The position numbers and the translations under genes were made by a program. 64,000 nucleotides of DNA from VRUE01 sp963704505. GTDB taxonomy: Bacteria; Actinomycetota; Thermoleophilia; Solirubrobacterales; 70-9. Within the stretch, counting starts at the first letter, position 1. Each line of letters opens with the position of its first letter. The stretch is from positions 248,001 to 312,000 of the forward strand of contig OY969912.1 of the NCBI GenBank assembly GCA_963704505.1. The letters are read 5' to 3'. A model generated the notes under the pieces. That model was not told where the DNA came from, did not search any database, and saw only the letters and a list, made by a program, of their open reading frames with translations. Of the stretch, positions 16,967 to 24,757 are shown piece by piece.

Positions 16967-17748
16967 CGCTCGAAGAAGAGCAGCGTCTGGATCCCGCGGC
17001 CGATCCTGCCGCGCTTGTCGGAGAGCTCGGACTCGGCGCTGCCGATCCCGGTCTCACGCGGGCGGGTGACCGCGTCGACGAGGATCCACTCCCCCTCCGG
17101 CATGCGCTCGAGCGTGACCGTCAGATCGACGTTGATGAAGACGTAGGAGCGCCAGTCGAGGACGGCGCTGATCCCGTTGCCGACGTCGGCGATCACCAGG
17201 GTCCGCTGGAGCGGGGTCGGCTCCTCGCCGTCGACCAGAGGTACGCGCTGGCGCATCCACATCTTCGCCGGGCCGGGCTCGAGAAAGCCGCCGTCGAGGG
17301 CGCTCCAGTCCATCGCCGTCTGGTACCCCTGACTCTGTTCGGTGGGGAAGAACTCCTTGACCGCACCGCTCTCGGGGCCCGGGGGCGGGTCGCCCAGGTC
17401 GGTGGCCTCGGCGGGCAGGTCGAGCGGCGCCCGGCGGATGCGCCAGGCGCGGGCACGGATCAGGTCCTCGCCGTCGGCACCGCGAAGCGTCGCCTCGAGC
17501 AGCTGCACACGGCGGCCGGGCCGGACGACTGCCGCCTCGACCGTGACCGGCCCGATCGGGACCGGGCGCAGGATCTCGAAGGTGACGCGGCCGACCTGGA
17601 AGTCGGCGGCATCGTCGAGGCGCTCGAGCTGGCGGCCGATCAGGGCCGAGGGAGGCCCGGCGTGCTGATGACCCGGGTCCCAGGGCCCTCGGGTCAGCTC
17701 GGTCGCCAGGAAGCCCTCGCCGTCGGGCTGGTAGAACGCCTCCGCCAC
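16963..17748 (-). CDS. Thioesterase-family protein (TesB-like double hotdog)
   Basis: The 261-residue protein has two hotdog halves. The N-terminal half includes TRGPWDPGHQHAGPPSALIGRQLER and VGRVTFEILRPVPIGPV. The C-terminal half includes VPLVDGEEPTPLQRTLVIADVGNGISAVLDW and FINVDLTVTLERMPEGEWI. This is the pattern of TesB-like acyl-CoA thioesterase superfamily proteins common in actinobacteria. It would hydrolyse acyl-CoA in the cytoplasm, though activity of this subgroup is inferred. The GTG start is preceded by TAGGAT (17755-17760) with a 6-nt spacer and no Shine-Dalgarno. Confidence 0.82.
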   Translation of the reverse strand: MAEAFYQPDGEGFLATELTRGPWDPGHQHAGPPSALIGRQLERLDDAADFQVGRVTFEILRPVPIGPVTVEAAVVRPGRRVQLLEATLRGADGEDLIRARAWRIRRAPLDLPAEATDLGDPPPGPESGAVKEFFPTEQSQGYQTAMDWSALDGGFLEPGPAKMWMRQRVPLVDGEEPTPLQRTLVIADVGNGISAVLDWRSYVFINVDLTVTLERMPEGEWILVDAVTRPRETGIGSAESELSDKRGRIGRGIQTLLFFER

Positions 17749-17787
17749 GGGCGCATCCTATGCCGACGAAACAGTCGTCGAGGGCGC

Positions 17788-18405
17788 TCAGCCGACGGCG
17801 ACGGCGTCGCCGAGGTCCTTGCGGACGTGGTGCTCGGGAGCCGGGCGCCGGCCGCAATGCGAGCCGAAGTGCTGAACCCAGACGTGGGCGTCCGGACGTC
17901 CCTCGAGGCCGCCGACCCTGAGGCCGATGCCGATCTGCACGTAGCGGCCGAGGATGTTGGCCCGGTGGCCCGGCGAGTGCAGCCAGGCGTTGAAGATCGA
18001 GCGGGCGGTTCCGTATTCGCCCGTCCCCCAGGCGATGTTCTCGCCGGCCCGCCAGCAGCTCGCCCGAAGGTAGCCGGCCCGCTGCATCCAATACGTGAAG
18101 CTGCGGCCGCAGGCGAAGTGGCTGAAGCTGTCGCAGCGGAGGATGTCTTTCGACTTGCGCCCCGCCGAGCGGTCCAGCTCGTGCTCATCGTCGAGACGCC
18201 CGAGGCCGCGGCGCTGACGGGCGAAGTCGGTGAGGCAGCGCATCGCGGTCTCCTGGACGTGGACCGGTGCATCGAGTTCGGTCGCGCCCGGGCAATCGAC
18301 GACGGGCGCCAGCATCCGTTCGACCGGCGCCGACTGCGCGGCGGGGGCGAACGCCGTCAGGACGAAGGCAAGGAGGGCGAAGGCGATTGTGGCGCGGTAA
18401 CGCAT
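17788..18405 (-). CDS. CAP/SCP-domain secreted protein
   Basis: The protein is ~205 residues with a signal peptide (IAFALLAFVLTAFAPAAQSA) followed by a CAP domain. Family motifs are GENIAWGTGEYGTARSIFNAWLHSPGHRANILGR and IGIGLRVG. The conserved His and Glu positions of the CAP cavity are present (LHSPGHR, GENIAW). Several cysteines (DCPG, MRCLTD, LRCDSFSHFACG, ASCWR, SHCG) may form disulfides. Bacterial CAP proteins are exported and of mostly unknown activity. The start was taken at the ATG; an in-frame TTG lies 6 codons upstream. Confidence 0.85.
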   Translation of the reverse strand: MRYRATIAFALLAFVLTAFAPAAQSAPVERMLAPVVDCPGATELDAPVHVQETAMRCLTDFARQRRGLGRLDDEHELDRSAGRKSKDILRCDSFSHFACGRSFTYWMQRAGYLRASCWRAGENIAWGTGEYGTARSIFNAWLHSPGHRANILGRYVQIGIGLRVGGLEGRPDAHVWVQHFGSHCGRRPAPEHHVRKDLGDAVAVG

Positions 18406-18500
18406 CACCCTCTGTGTCGCCAATGGCGGCCGGGGCTTTAGCCGTCTCGTTTCATCTTTCGTCCTCCTGGACGGACATACGAGTCGCGTAAGCTGAATAC

Positions 18501-18899
18501 ATGAAAAAGATCGAGAAGACAGATCAGGAGTGGCGTGACCAACTCACGCCGGAGCAGTACGAGGTGACCCGAAACGCCGGCACCGAGCGCGCCTTCACGG
18601 GTCCGTTCGTGGACGAGAAGTCCAAGGGCATGTACCGCTGTGTCGGCTGCGGCACGGAGCTCTTCTCCTCCGACACGAAGTTCGACTCGGGCACCGGCTG
18701 GCCGAGCTTCACCGAGCCCGCAAATCTCGAGCACGTGGAACTGCGCCCCGACAACAGCCTCTTCATGAAACGGACCGAGGTCGTCTGCAAGGCATGCGAC
18801 GCCCACCTCGGCCACGTCTTCGACGACGGTCCGGCGGAGGCCGGCGGACAGCGCTACTGCATCAACGGCTGTGCCCTCACCCTCGACAAAGAGGAGTGA
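18501..18899 (+). CDS. msrB: Peptide-methionine (R)-S-oxide reductase
   Basis: The 132-residue protein reduces methionine-R-sulfoxide in oxidised proteins. Diagnostic features are two zinc CxxC pairs (CVGC and CKAC), the substrate motif FDSGTGWPSF, and the catalytic cysteine in QRYCINGCALTLD. A second cysteine three residues after the catalytic one is less usual and could act as resolving residue. Length and order match the single-domain MsrB family. TAAGCT (18489-18494) lies 6 nt before the ATG, suggesting leaderless expression. No msrA is seen in the window. Confidence 0.95.
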   Translation: MKKIEKTDQEWRDQLTPEQYEVTRNAGTERAFTGPFVDEKSKGMYRCVGCGTELFSSDTKFDSGTGWPSFTEPANLEHVELRPDNSLFMKRTEVVCKACDAHLGHVFDDGPAEAGGQRYCINGCALTLDKEE

Positions 18900-18906
18900 G
18901 GGGCGT

Positions 18907-19560
18907 CTACATCGTCGCGCCGCCGGCGCCGAGGTAGCTGAAGCGCACGGCTAGCGCGACCGCCTCGGTGCGGGTGTCGACCTCGAGCTTCGCGATCGCG
19001 TTGCGGACGTGGGTGTGGACCGTCGCGGGGCTGAGCTGCAGGCGGTCAGCGATCTCTTTGACCCGCAGGCCCTCAGCCAAAAGCTCGAGGATCTGGCGCT
19101 CGCGGGGAGATAGGTCTAACAGTTTCTCGACCTCGGACGGCTTGCCGCCGGCGAAGTCGCCACCGAGGAAGGTCCCGCCGCCGGTGACGGCTTTGACCGC
19201 GCGGGCGATGTCCTCGGCGGGTGCCGACTTGAGGACGTAGCCGGCGGCGCCGGCGCGGAGCGCGAGCGCGAGCAGGTCGGGCTGGGCGTGGGCGGTGAAG
19301 ATGATGACCTTGGTCCGCGGGCGGACCTTGAGCACCTCCTTGGTCGCCTCGATGCCGTCGCGCTTGGGCATCTCGACGTCGATGATCAGGACGTCGGGCT
19401 CGAGATCTTTGACCACATCGACGACGTCACGGCCGTCACCGGCCTCGCCGACGATTTCGAGAACGTTCGAATTCGCCATCCTCGCCTTGATCGCCTCGCG
19501 GACGATCTCGTGGTCGTCGCAGAGCACCACGCGCTTCGCCTCGCGTACCGCCGTGTTCAT
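18907..19560 (-). CDS. NarL/LuxR-family response regulator
   Basis: The 217-residue protein has a receiver domain with acidic pocket DDHE near residues 15-18, phospho-acceptor Asp61 in VLIIDVEMPKRDG, Thr in IIFTAHA and Lys in YVLKSAPAEDI. A Gly-rich linker follows, then a LuxR-type helix-turn-helix: LSPRERQILELLAEGLRVKEIADRLQLSPATVHTHVRNAIAKL. It is a phosphorylation-dependent DNA-binding regulator. No histidine kinase lies beside it, so the partner is encoded elsewhere or is one of the kinases at 52.8 or 62.1 kb. It lies immediately downstream of serS on the same strand with a ~22-bp gap. Confidence 0.93.
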   Translation of the reverse strand: MNTAVREAKRVVLCDDHEIVREAIKARMANSNVLEIVGEAGDGRDVVDVVKDLEPDVLIIDVEMPKRDGIEATKEVLKVRPRTKVIIFTAHAQPDLLALALRAGAAGYVLKSAPAEDIARAVKAVTGGGTFLGGDFAGGKPSEVEKLLDLSPRERQILELLAEGLRVKEIADRLQLSPATVHTHVRNAIAKLEVDTRTEAVALAVRFSYLGAGGATM

Positions 19561-19582
19561 TCTGTCCCGTTCCGTTTTTGGC

Positions 19583-20854
19583 TCATCGGCTCGCGATTCT
19601 CTCAGGGGCGCCGAACGAATGCAAAATACTGGGTAGTGTGAATCCCCCGTCTCGCTCCTGGCGATTCTCGATCAGGGCGATGATCGTCCGGCCGACGGCG
19701 ACCGCGGTCCCGTTCAGGGTGTGGACCATCTCGGGCGACTCTCCCTCCCCCGTCCGGTATCGGCAGCCGAGCCGGCGAGCTTGGTAATCGGTCGTGTTCG
19801 AGCAGGAGGTCAGCTCGCGATAGCGGTCCTGGCTCGGGATCCAGGCCTCGCAGTCGTACTTCTTCGCGGCCGGCGCGCCGAGGTCGCCGGCGGCGACCGA
19901 AACGACTCGGAAGGGGATCTCCAGCTCGCCGAGGATGCGTTCCTCGATCGAGAGCAGCCGCTCGTGCTCGTCGGCGGACGCGGACGGCTCGACGAACGAG
20001 AACATCTCGACCTTGTCGAACTGGTGGACGCGGAAGATGCCGCGCGTGTCGCGCCCGGCGGCCCCGGCCTCGCGGCGGAAGCAGGTGGAGATGCCGGCGT
20101 AGCGCAGCGGCAGCTCATCGGCGGCGAGGATCTGATCGGCGTGGAGACCGGCCAGCGAGACCTCCGAGGTCCCGACCAGGAAGAGCTCGTCCTTGGGCAC
20201 CTCGTAGATCTGGTCGCGATCGCCGGGCAGGAAGCCGGTGCCGTAGAGGGCCTCTTCGCGGACCAGCACCGGCGGGATGACCGGCTCGTGTCCCTGCTCG
20301 CGGGCCAGCTCGACGACGTAGCGGACGAGAGCGAGCTCGAGCATCACCAGATCGCCCATCAGATACGCGAAGCGGGAGCCTGAGACCTTCGCCGCCGCCT
20401 CCATCTCGATCAGCCCCAGCTCGGTGCCGATCTCGAGGTGGTCCCGGGGCTCGAAGTCGAAGCTCGGCCGCTCGCCGACCTCGCGCAGGACCACCGCGTC
20501 CTCCTCGGTAAAGCCGTCCGGCGCCTCGGGGTCGGGCAGGTTGGGCAGCGTCGTCGCCACCCTTGCGAGGTCCTCCTCGACCTTCTCGAGCTCGGCTTTC
20601 GCCGCCTCGGTCCGCTCCTTCAGCGCCTGTACCTGGGCGACCAGGTCCTCCGCCTCCTCCCCTCGCTGCTTCGCTTCGCCGACCTGCTTGGAGAGCGTCT
20701 TGCGCTCGGCCTGAGCACCCTCGATCTCGGGCAGGAGCTCTCGCCGGCGGGCATCGATGGCGAGCAGCTCGTCGACGCGCTCGGCCGCGCCTCGCCGAGC
20801 GAGCGCCTGTTTGACCCGCTCAGGGTCGGAGCGGATCAGTTTCAGGTCGAGCAT
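19583..20854 (-). CDS. serS: Seryl-tRNA synthetase
   Basis: The 423-residue class II synthetase charges tRNA-Ser (and tRNA-Sec where present). The N-terminal coiled-coil arm spans residues ~30-100 (Glu/Lys-rich, QAERKTLSKQVGEAKQRG). Motif 2 appears as TCFRREAGAAGRDTRGIFRVHQFDKVEMF, the specificity segment as ELTSCSNTTDYQARRLGCRYR, and motif 3 as LNGTAVAVGRTIIALIENRQ. Length matches bacterial SerRS. The start lies 12 bp after the stop of the cytochrome c gene on the same strand and has no strong Shine-Dalgarno, so it is probably co-transcribed. Confidence 0.97.
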   Translation of the reverse strand: MLDLKLIRSDPERVKQALARRGAAERVDELLAIDARRRELLPEIEGAQAERKTLSKQVGEAKQRGEEAEDLVAQVQALKERTEAAKAELEKVEEDLARVATTLPNLPDPEAPDGFTEEDAVVLREVGERPSFDFEPRDHLEIGTELGLIEMEAAAKVSGSRFAYLMGDLVMLELALVRYVVELAREQGHEPVIPPVLVREEALYGTGFLPGDRDQIYEVPKDELFLVGTSEVSLAGLHADQILAADELPLRYAGISTCFRREAGAAGRDTRGIFRVHQFDKVEMFSFVEPSASADEHERLLSIEERILGELEIPFRVVSVAAGDLGAPAAKKYDCEAWIPSQDRYRELTSCSNTTDYQARRLGCRYRTGEGESPEMVHTLNGTAVAVGRTIIALIENRQERDGGFTLPSILHSFGAPERIASR

Positions 20855-20866
20855 CGCCGCCCGGGC

Positions 20867-21271
20867 TCAGGGCGAATCGGATTCCCCGGAAGGCCGGGGC
20901 GATTCTTCGGCTTCGCCGCCGGCGTACTTGGCGACGAAGCGGGCGACCGCTTCGGCTTCCTTGCCGACGACGATGTTCTGGGGCATGATCGCCCCCGAGA
21001 AGCCGCCGTTCTGGATCGCGAAGAGCGCGTCATCGTAGGTCTCGGTTCGTTGGTTGAGGTTCGGGCCCTGAGTTCGCTCACCCCGGTTGCCGCTGCCCTG
21101 CGTGCCGGCGGCGCTGAGCGTGTGGCAGCCGGAGCAGTGGGTTGCGAAGAGGACCGCACCGTCATGGTCGGGGTCGTCCTTGGAGACGCTGACCTTTTGT
21201 TCCCCGAAGCCGCAGGCGACGAGACCGAACGCCAGGGCGAGGGCCAGAGCTGTGGCGATAGCTGGGCGCAC
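20867..21271 (-). CDS. c-type cytochrome, probable lipoprotein
   Basis: The 134-residue protein begins with a hydrophobic signal ending in a lipobox (FGLVACGF, Cys ~20). It carries one haem-binding motif CSGCH (~residues 47-51) and a plausible axial Met in GAIMPQNIV. The C-terminus is acidic and Pro-rich. This is a class I mono-haem cytochrome, likely anchored outside the membrane and carrying electrons between respiratory complexes. The GTG start has TATGAT (21281-21286) 9 nt upstream on its strand. It is followed by serS on the same strand. Confidence 0.9.
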   Translation of the reverse strand: MRPAIATALALALAFGLVACGFGEQKVSVSKDDPDHDGAVLFATHCSGCHTLSAAGTQGSGNRGERTQGPNLNQRTETYDDALFAIQNGGFSGAIMPQNIVVGKEAEAVARFVAKYAGGEAEESPRPSGESDSP

Positions 21272-21325
21272 GCGGCGCGCATCATATTGTCTGGACTCGA
21301 TGGTCGGCTCCCGATCCCCGCAGCA

Positions 21326-21808
21326 ATGACCCCGCCGGACCCCGCGAGCTTCCGCGCGGCGATGGGGATGCTGCCCACCGGGGTGACGATCGTCACCGCT
21401 CCCGGGCCCGAGGGACCGGCCGGCGCGACCGCCAACGCGGTCTCCTCTCTGTCGATCGAGCCGATGCTGATGCTCGCCTGCCTCGACCGCGGATCACGCA
21501 CCCTCCTGGCCGTGCAGGCGGCCAACAGATTCGGCGTCAACGTCCTCCACGCGGGCCAGGAGGAGATCGCCCGCTCGTTCGCGACGAAGGCGCCGGTCGC
21601 CGAGAAGTGGGACGGCGTCGGCTGGACCGACCGCGACGGGGTGCCGGCGATCGACGACTCGCTCGTCTTCATCGGCTGCGACCTGCGCGACGTGATCGCC
21701 GGCGGCGACCACGTGATCGTCACCGGCGAGGTGACGGCGCTGGAAACGATCACGGGCGACCCGCTTGTCTTCCACGGCGGCGAGTACCGACCACTGGGCG
21801 TCGACTGA
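21326..21808 (+). CDS. Flavin reductase domain protein
   Basis: The 160-residue protein matches the flavin-reductase-like (FMN-binding split-barrel) family: FRAAMGMLPTGVTIVTAPG at the N-terminus, GATANAVSSLSIEPMLMLACLDRGSRT and FGVNVLHAGQEEIARSFA. Such proteins reduce FMN or FAD with NAD(P)H for a partner monooxygenase. No monooxygenase is adjacent. ATG 21326 is chosen; an in-frame TTG at 21287 is possible. Divergent from the cytochrome c gene. Confidence 0.88.
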   Translation: MTPPDPASFRAAMGMLPTGVTIVTAPGPEGPAGATANAVSSLSIEPMLMLACLDRGSRTLLAVQAANRFGVNVLHAGQEEIARSFATKAPVAEKWDGVGWTDRDGVPAIDDSLVFIGCDLRDVIAGGDHVIVTGEVTALETITGDPLVFHGGEYRPLGVD

Positions 21809-21828
21809 CCGCCAGGTTAAGAATTCTG

Positions 21829-21852
21829 CGTAACCGGAGGGACCGGGTTACG
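21829..21852 (+). promoter_or_regulatory. Inverted repeat CGTAACC-N10-GGTTACG upstream of NTF2-like gene
   Basis: A 7-bp perfect inverted repeat lies between the flavin reductase stop and the next gene, about 40 bp before its ATG. It could be an operator or a small hairpin. No T-run follows, so a rho-independent terminator is unlikely. Confidence 0.35.
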
Positions 21853-21891
21853 GTCGATATCTCCAGCCACCAGAAACAGAAGGAGTCAAAT

Positions 21892-22266
21892 ATGGGGGCG
21901 CAGGAGAACAAGCAAGCGACCGAAGCCGCCTATCGGGCCTTCAGCAGCGGTGACGCTGCCGGCGCGATGGCGAACATGAGCGACTCGGTCGCCTGGACCA
22001 CGGGCGGCAACAACGCCCTGACCGGTACCTACACCGGCAAGCAGGCTGTCGGCGAGATGTGGGGCCAGCTAGCCAGCAAGCAGTTCAGCACCGCCCCGCA
22101 CGATTTCGTCGCCGACGGCGACAAGGTCGTGGTCTTGACCACGGTGACGCTCGAGGGCGAGTCCTGGGAGGACGCCGACATCCTCAGCTTCGACGCTGAG
22201 GGGATGGTGGTCGCCTTCGAAGCGCTCGGCGACCCGTCGGTCAGCGACCGGGTGTTCGCAAGCTAG
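21892..22266 (+). CDS. NTF2-like / SnoaL-type protein
   Basis: The 124-residue protein has the small alpha+beta cone of the SnoaL/NTF2-like superfamily: an N-terminal helix with ATEAAYRAFSSGDAAGAMANMSDSVAWTT and alternating strands ending in a conserved FDAEGMVVAFEALGD. Members are enzymes or ligand-binding proteins of varied function; none can be assigned. It begins at ATG with AGAAGGAG 7 nt upstream, so it is a leadered gene, unlike many of its neighbours. A strong hairpin lies just behind it. Confidence 0.8.
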   Translation: MGAQENKQATEAAYRAFSSGDAAGAMANMSDSVAWTTGGNNALTGTYTGKQAVGEMWGQLASKQFSTAPHDFVADGDKVVVLTTVTLEGESWEDADILSFDAEGMVVAFEALGDPSVSDRVFAS

Positions 22267-22274
22267 GAGGGCAC

Positions 22275-22321
22275 GCCACAGGCCAGCCGGGCTGCCAATC
22301 AGCCCGGCGAGGCCGTGTGGC
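22275..22321. terminator. Bidirectional hairpin between convergent genes
   Basis: The inner stem is GCCGGGCTG-CCAAT-CAGCCCGGC (22286-22308), with 9 bp and a 5-nt loop. The outer arms GCCACAGGCC (22275-22284) and GGCCGTGTGGC (22311-22321) pair with one bulge. It sits between the NTF2-like gene and the VOC gene and overlaps the VOC stop. There is no U-tract, but position and symmetry suggest termination in both directions. Confidence 0.55.
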
Positions 22322-22685
22322 AGACGGCCTCGATGTTGTTGCCGTCGAGGTCGAGGACGAAGGCGCCGTAGTAGCTGGGGTGGTACTGCGGTCGCGGCCC
22401 CGGTGCTCCGTTGTCCTCTCCCCCGGCGGCGAGCGCGGCGGTGTGGAAGGCGTCGACGCTGTCGGCCGAACGGGCGCCGAAGGCGACGTGGGCGCCCTTG
22501 ACCGCGGGGCGGCCGCGCTCGTGGATCCAGAAGTAAGGCTTCGGGCCGTGCTCGGTCTCGCTGCCGAAGCCGACGGCGCCGTCGAACTCCATGATCACGC
22601 CGATGCCGAGCGGCTCCAGGGCTGCCTGGTAGAAGGCCCTGCTCAGGGCCACGTCGCCGACCTCGAGTCCCATGTGATCGAGCAC
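22299..22685 (-). CDS. VOC-family (glyoxalase-like) protein
   Basis: The 128-residue protein has the paired beta-alpha-beta-beta-beta modules of the vicinal oxygen chelate fold. Metal-ligand positions are in MLDHMGLEV (His), the mid-chain VKGAHVAFGAR and the C-terminal LDLDGNNIEAVCH (Glu). The ending NNIEAVCH resembles the uncharacterised glyoxalase/lactoylglutathione-lyase-like group. The substrate is unknown. The GTG start has TAGGCT (22693-22698) 7 nt upstream without a Shine-Dalgarno. Confidence 0.88.
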   Translation of the reverse strand: MLDHMGLEVGDVALSRAFYQAALEPLGIGVIMEFDGAVGFGSETEHGPKPYFWIHERGRPAVKGAHVAFGARSADSVDAFHTAALAAGGEDNGAPGPRPQYHPSYYGAFVLDLDGNNIEAVCHTASPG

Positions 22686-22738
22686 GGCGGCGAGCCTATC
22701 CCGGCTCGGCGGATCTGGCGAGTGGGAGACTTCGATCG

Positions 22739-23188
22739 ATGGCCGACGAGACCCACTTTCAGGAAGCCGGCTGGTTCACGCGGAACGTCTTCAACCGGAT
22801 CGTCGCGCTGGCGACCCGTGCGGGCCTCAGCGTCGCCGGCTCGCGGGTGCTCGAAGTGAAGGGGCGCAAGAGCGGCGAGTGGCGCCGAACCCCGGTCAAC
22901 CTGCTCGAGTTCGAGGGCGGCCGTTATCTGGTCGCCCCGCGCGGCCACACCCAGTGGGTTCGGAACATGCGGGTCAGCGGCGGCGGTCGCCTCGTCCTCG
23001 GCCGGGGCGCCGAGGAGTTCAGCGCGACCGAGCTCGCCGACGACGAGAAGCCGTCCCTGCTCCGCGCTTATCTGAAGAAGTGGAAATGGGAGGTCGGGGC
23101 CTTCTTCGACGGGGTCGGCCCGGATTCCAGCGACGAGGAGCTACGCCGCATCGCCCCTGACCACCCCGTCTTCCGGATCGCCGCCTAG
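22739..23188 (+). CDS. Nitroreductase-family deazaflavin (F420)-dependent oxidoreductase
   Basis: The 149-residue split-barrel protein follows the Ddn/FDOR-A pattern: VLEVKGRKSGEWRRTPVNLLEFEGGRYLVAPRGHTQWVRNMRVSGG. The 'GRKSG..R..P' and 'G....W..N' elements form the F420 phosphate and deazaflavin site in that family. It implies that the organism makes coenzyme F420, as many actinobacteria do. The substrate may be a quinone or an unsaturated cyclic compound. The stop overlaps the repaired stop of the convergent membrane-protein gene. Confidence 0.9.
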   Translation: MADETHFQEAGWFTRNVFNRIVALATRAGLSVAGSRVLEVKGRKSGEWRRTPVNLLEFEGGRYLVAPRGHTQWVRNMRVSGGGRLVLGRGAEEFSATELADDEKPSLLRAYLKKWKWEVGAFFDGVGPDSSDEELRRIAPDHPVFRIAA

Positions 23189-23620
23189 AAGGCGCCGCTG
23201 GTGCCGGCGGCGCGCAGGGCGAGGAAGAGGATCACGCCGCAGCTCGACGGCCATGATCCCCATCTCACGCCGGACGATCGCGAGTGCGACTTCCTGCTGG
23301 CCGTCGGGCGGCATCGCCTCGACGTCGATGTCGCGCAGCTCGCGCTCGGCGGCGCCGGTCCGGGCGCCCTCTGCCAGGAAGGAGACGAGCAGCGGCAGGA
23401 TCCCGTAGAGGTAGTGGAGTTCGTCGTCGGGCTTGTGGCCGCTGAGGACGAGGATGCCCCCGAGCAGCGCCTGGAGGATCACCGAGGCCTGCGCAGCTCG
23501 GAGCAGGTACCAGAAGCGCACGGAGCCGCGCTTGCGGAACCAGGCCACCCCTCCGACGACACCGGCGAGGAGGTTGAGGAGGATCAGCGCGCAGCCGACG
23601 ACGAGGTGCACCTCTGGCAC
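23185..23620 (-). CDS. Hypothetical membrane protein with probable frameshift
   Basis: The protein has three to four hydrophobic segments: LVVGCALILLNLLAGVVGGVAW, ASVILQALLGGILVLSG and LHYLYGILPLLVSFLAEGA. It is followed by a charged stretch VALAIVRREMGIMAVE. In the uninterrupted frame the end is an Arg-rich tail that runs 48 bp into the neighbouring gene (to 23141). Moving frame by one base near 23245 instead gives a final hydrophobic segment CGVILFLALRAAGTSGAF and a stop at 23185-23187. This is a much more natural end. I therefore favour a single-base indel. Start: GTG 23620 behind GGAGGG; a TTG at 23626 is the alternative. Function unknown. Confidence 0.6.
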
Positions 23621-23717
23621 TACCAATCCCTCCTGGAAGGGTCGGAATTCGGCTTACTGATGCGGAAAATCACTATGTAGCAACTTGTCACAAGGGGGGT
23701 GTATAACGGAGGTCCCG
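23621..23717 (+). promoter_or_regulatory. nuo operon promoter region
   Basis: The 97-bp divergent gap is AT-rich for this genome (e.g. CGGAAAATCACTATGTAGCAAC). It must hold the promoter of the 14-gene nuo operon. A TATAAC at 23702 is only 16 nt before the GTG start and overlaps the ribosome-binding CGGAGG, so I cannot point to a certain -10. Confidence 0.35.
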
Positions 23718-24095
23718 GTGCTCAAGAGTTACCTCCCGATACTGGTCTTCGCCTTCCTCGGCCTCGGCGTGGGCGGCGCATTGGTGATGCTGAACCACGT
23801 AATCGGGCCGAAGCGCTCGCGGGGGATCACCGACGCCGAGAAGCGCCAGGGCCAGGCCTATGAGTCGGGGATCCCGGTCGAGCCCGCCAACAACCTGCGC
23901 TTCGGGGTGAGCTTCTACCTGGTGGCGATGCTCTTCATCCTCTTCGACATCGAGGTCGTCTTCCTCTACCCCGTCGGCGTGATCCTGCGGGGCGCCGACT
24001 CCGTCTTCGTCCTCGGCGAGCTGGTCACCTTCATCGCCCTGCTGATGATCGCCTTCGTCTACGTCTGGCGCAAGGGGGCCCTGAATTGGAGGTAG
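23718..24095 (+). CDS. nuoA: NADH-quinone oxidoreductase subunit A
   Basis: The 125-residue membrane subunit of complex I has three spans (~residues 5-25, 65-90, 95-115). It carries the family signature YESGIPVEPANNLRFGVSFYLVAMLFILFDIEVVFLYP, in which the acidic residues line the quinone/proton channel junction. The GTG at 23718 is chosen because CGGAGG lies 5 nt before it and the following LKSYLPILVFAFLG starts the first helix. It is the first gene of an uninterrupted nuoA-N operon, and its 3' end lies 11 bp before nuoB. Confidence 0.95.
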   Translation: MLKSYLPILVFAFLGLGVGGALVMLNHVIGPKRSRGITDAEKRQGQAYESGIPVEPANNLRFGVSFYLVAMLFILFDIEVVFLYPVGVILRGADSVFVLGELVTFIALLMIAFVYVWRKGALNWR

Positions 24096-24106
24096 AACGG
24101 CAGACG

Positions 24107-24757
24107 ATGCGGGACCGCCAGCTGCGCGCACGCGACATGTTGCGCGGCGACCTCGAGGGCGAGGAGCTCCAGCGCCACGTCGAGGAGAAGGTCGTGCTCA
24201 CCACCTTCGACAAACTGCTCAACTGGGGCCGGGCCAACTCCTGCTTCCCGCTCACCTTCGGCCTCGCCTGTTGCGCGATCGAGGCGCCGATCGCGGTGGT
24301 CGGCAGCCCCCGATACGACCTCGCCCGGTTCGGCGCCGAGGCGCTGCGGGCCTCGCCGCGCCAGGCCGACCTGATCATCCTCTCGGGGCGGGTCTCGATC
24401 AAAATGGCGCCGGTCGTCCGCCGCCTCTACGACCAGATGCTCGAGCCGAAATGGGCGATCTCGATGGGCGCCTGCTCCTCGAGCGGCGGCATGTTCTCCA
24501 ACTACGCCGTGGTCCAGGGTGCCGACAAGTTCATGCCGATCGACCTCCACATCCCCGGCTGCCCGCCGCGGCCCGAGGCGGTCCTCTACGGCTTCACCAA
24601 GCTGCAGCGCAAGATCATGGGGAACCCCGACCAGGGCTGGCGAGCGCGTTACAAGGCCGCCGGCACCGAGGAGTGGGCCCGCGGCGGCCCGCGCAGCGCG
24701 CCGAGCCCGGAGGCGGCGGAGGCCTACGAGGCGGCCCGGGAGCTGATCCGTGCCTGA
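24107..24757 (+). CDS. nuoB: NADH-quinone oxidoreductase subunit B
   Basis: The 216-residue peripheral subunit holds the terminal [4Fe-4S] cluster N2 that passes electrons to quinone. The four ligands are visible: Cys55-Cys56 (GLACCAIEA), Cys123 (GACSSSGGMF) and Cys152 (IPGCPPRPEAV). Their spacing is the family's. ATG 24107 is taken as the start; a TTG at 24086 cannot use the GGAGG that overlaps it. The stop overlaps nuoC by 8 bp, indicating coupled translation. A C-terminal Ala/Glu-rich tail follows the conserved core. Confidence 0.97.
   Translation: MRDRQLRARDMLRGDLEGEELQRHVEEKVVLTTFDKLLNWGRANSCFPLTFGLACCAIEAPIAVVGSPRYDLARFGAEALRASPRQADLIILSGRVSIKMAPVVRRLYDQMLEPKWAISMGACSSSGGMFSNYAVVQGADKFMPIDLHIPGCPPRPEAVLYGFTKLQRKIMGNPDQGWRARYKAAGTEEWARGGPRSAPSPEAAEAYEAARELIRA

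Noticed and set aside
23680..23710. TTGTCA and TATAAC as a -35/-10 pair for the nuo operon.
   Set aside because: The spacing is only 11 bp and TATAAC runs into the ribosome-binding site, so it is not a credible promoter.
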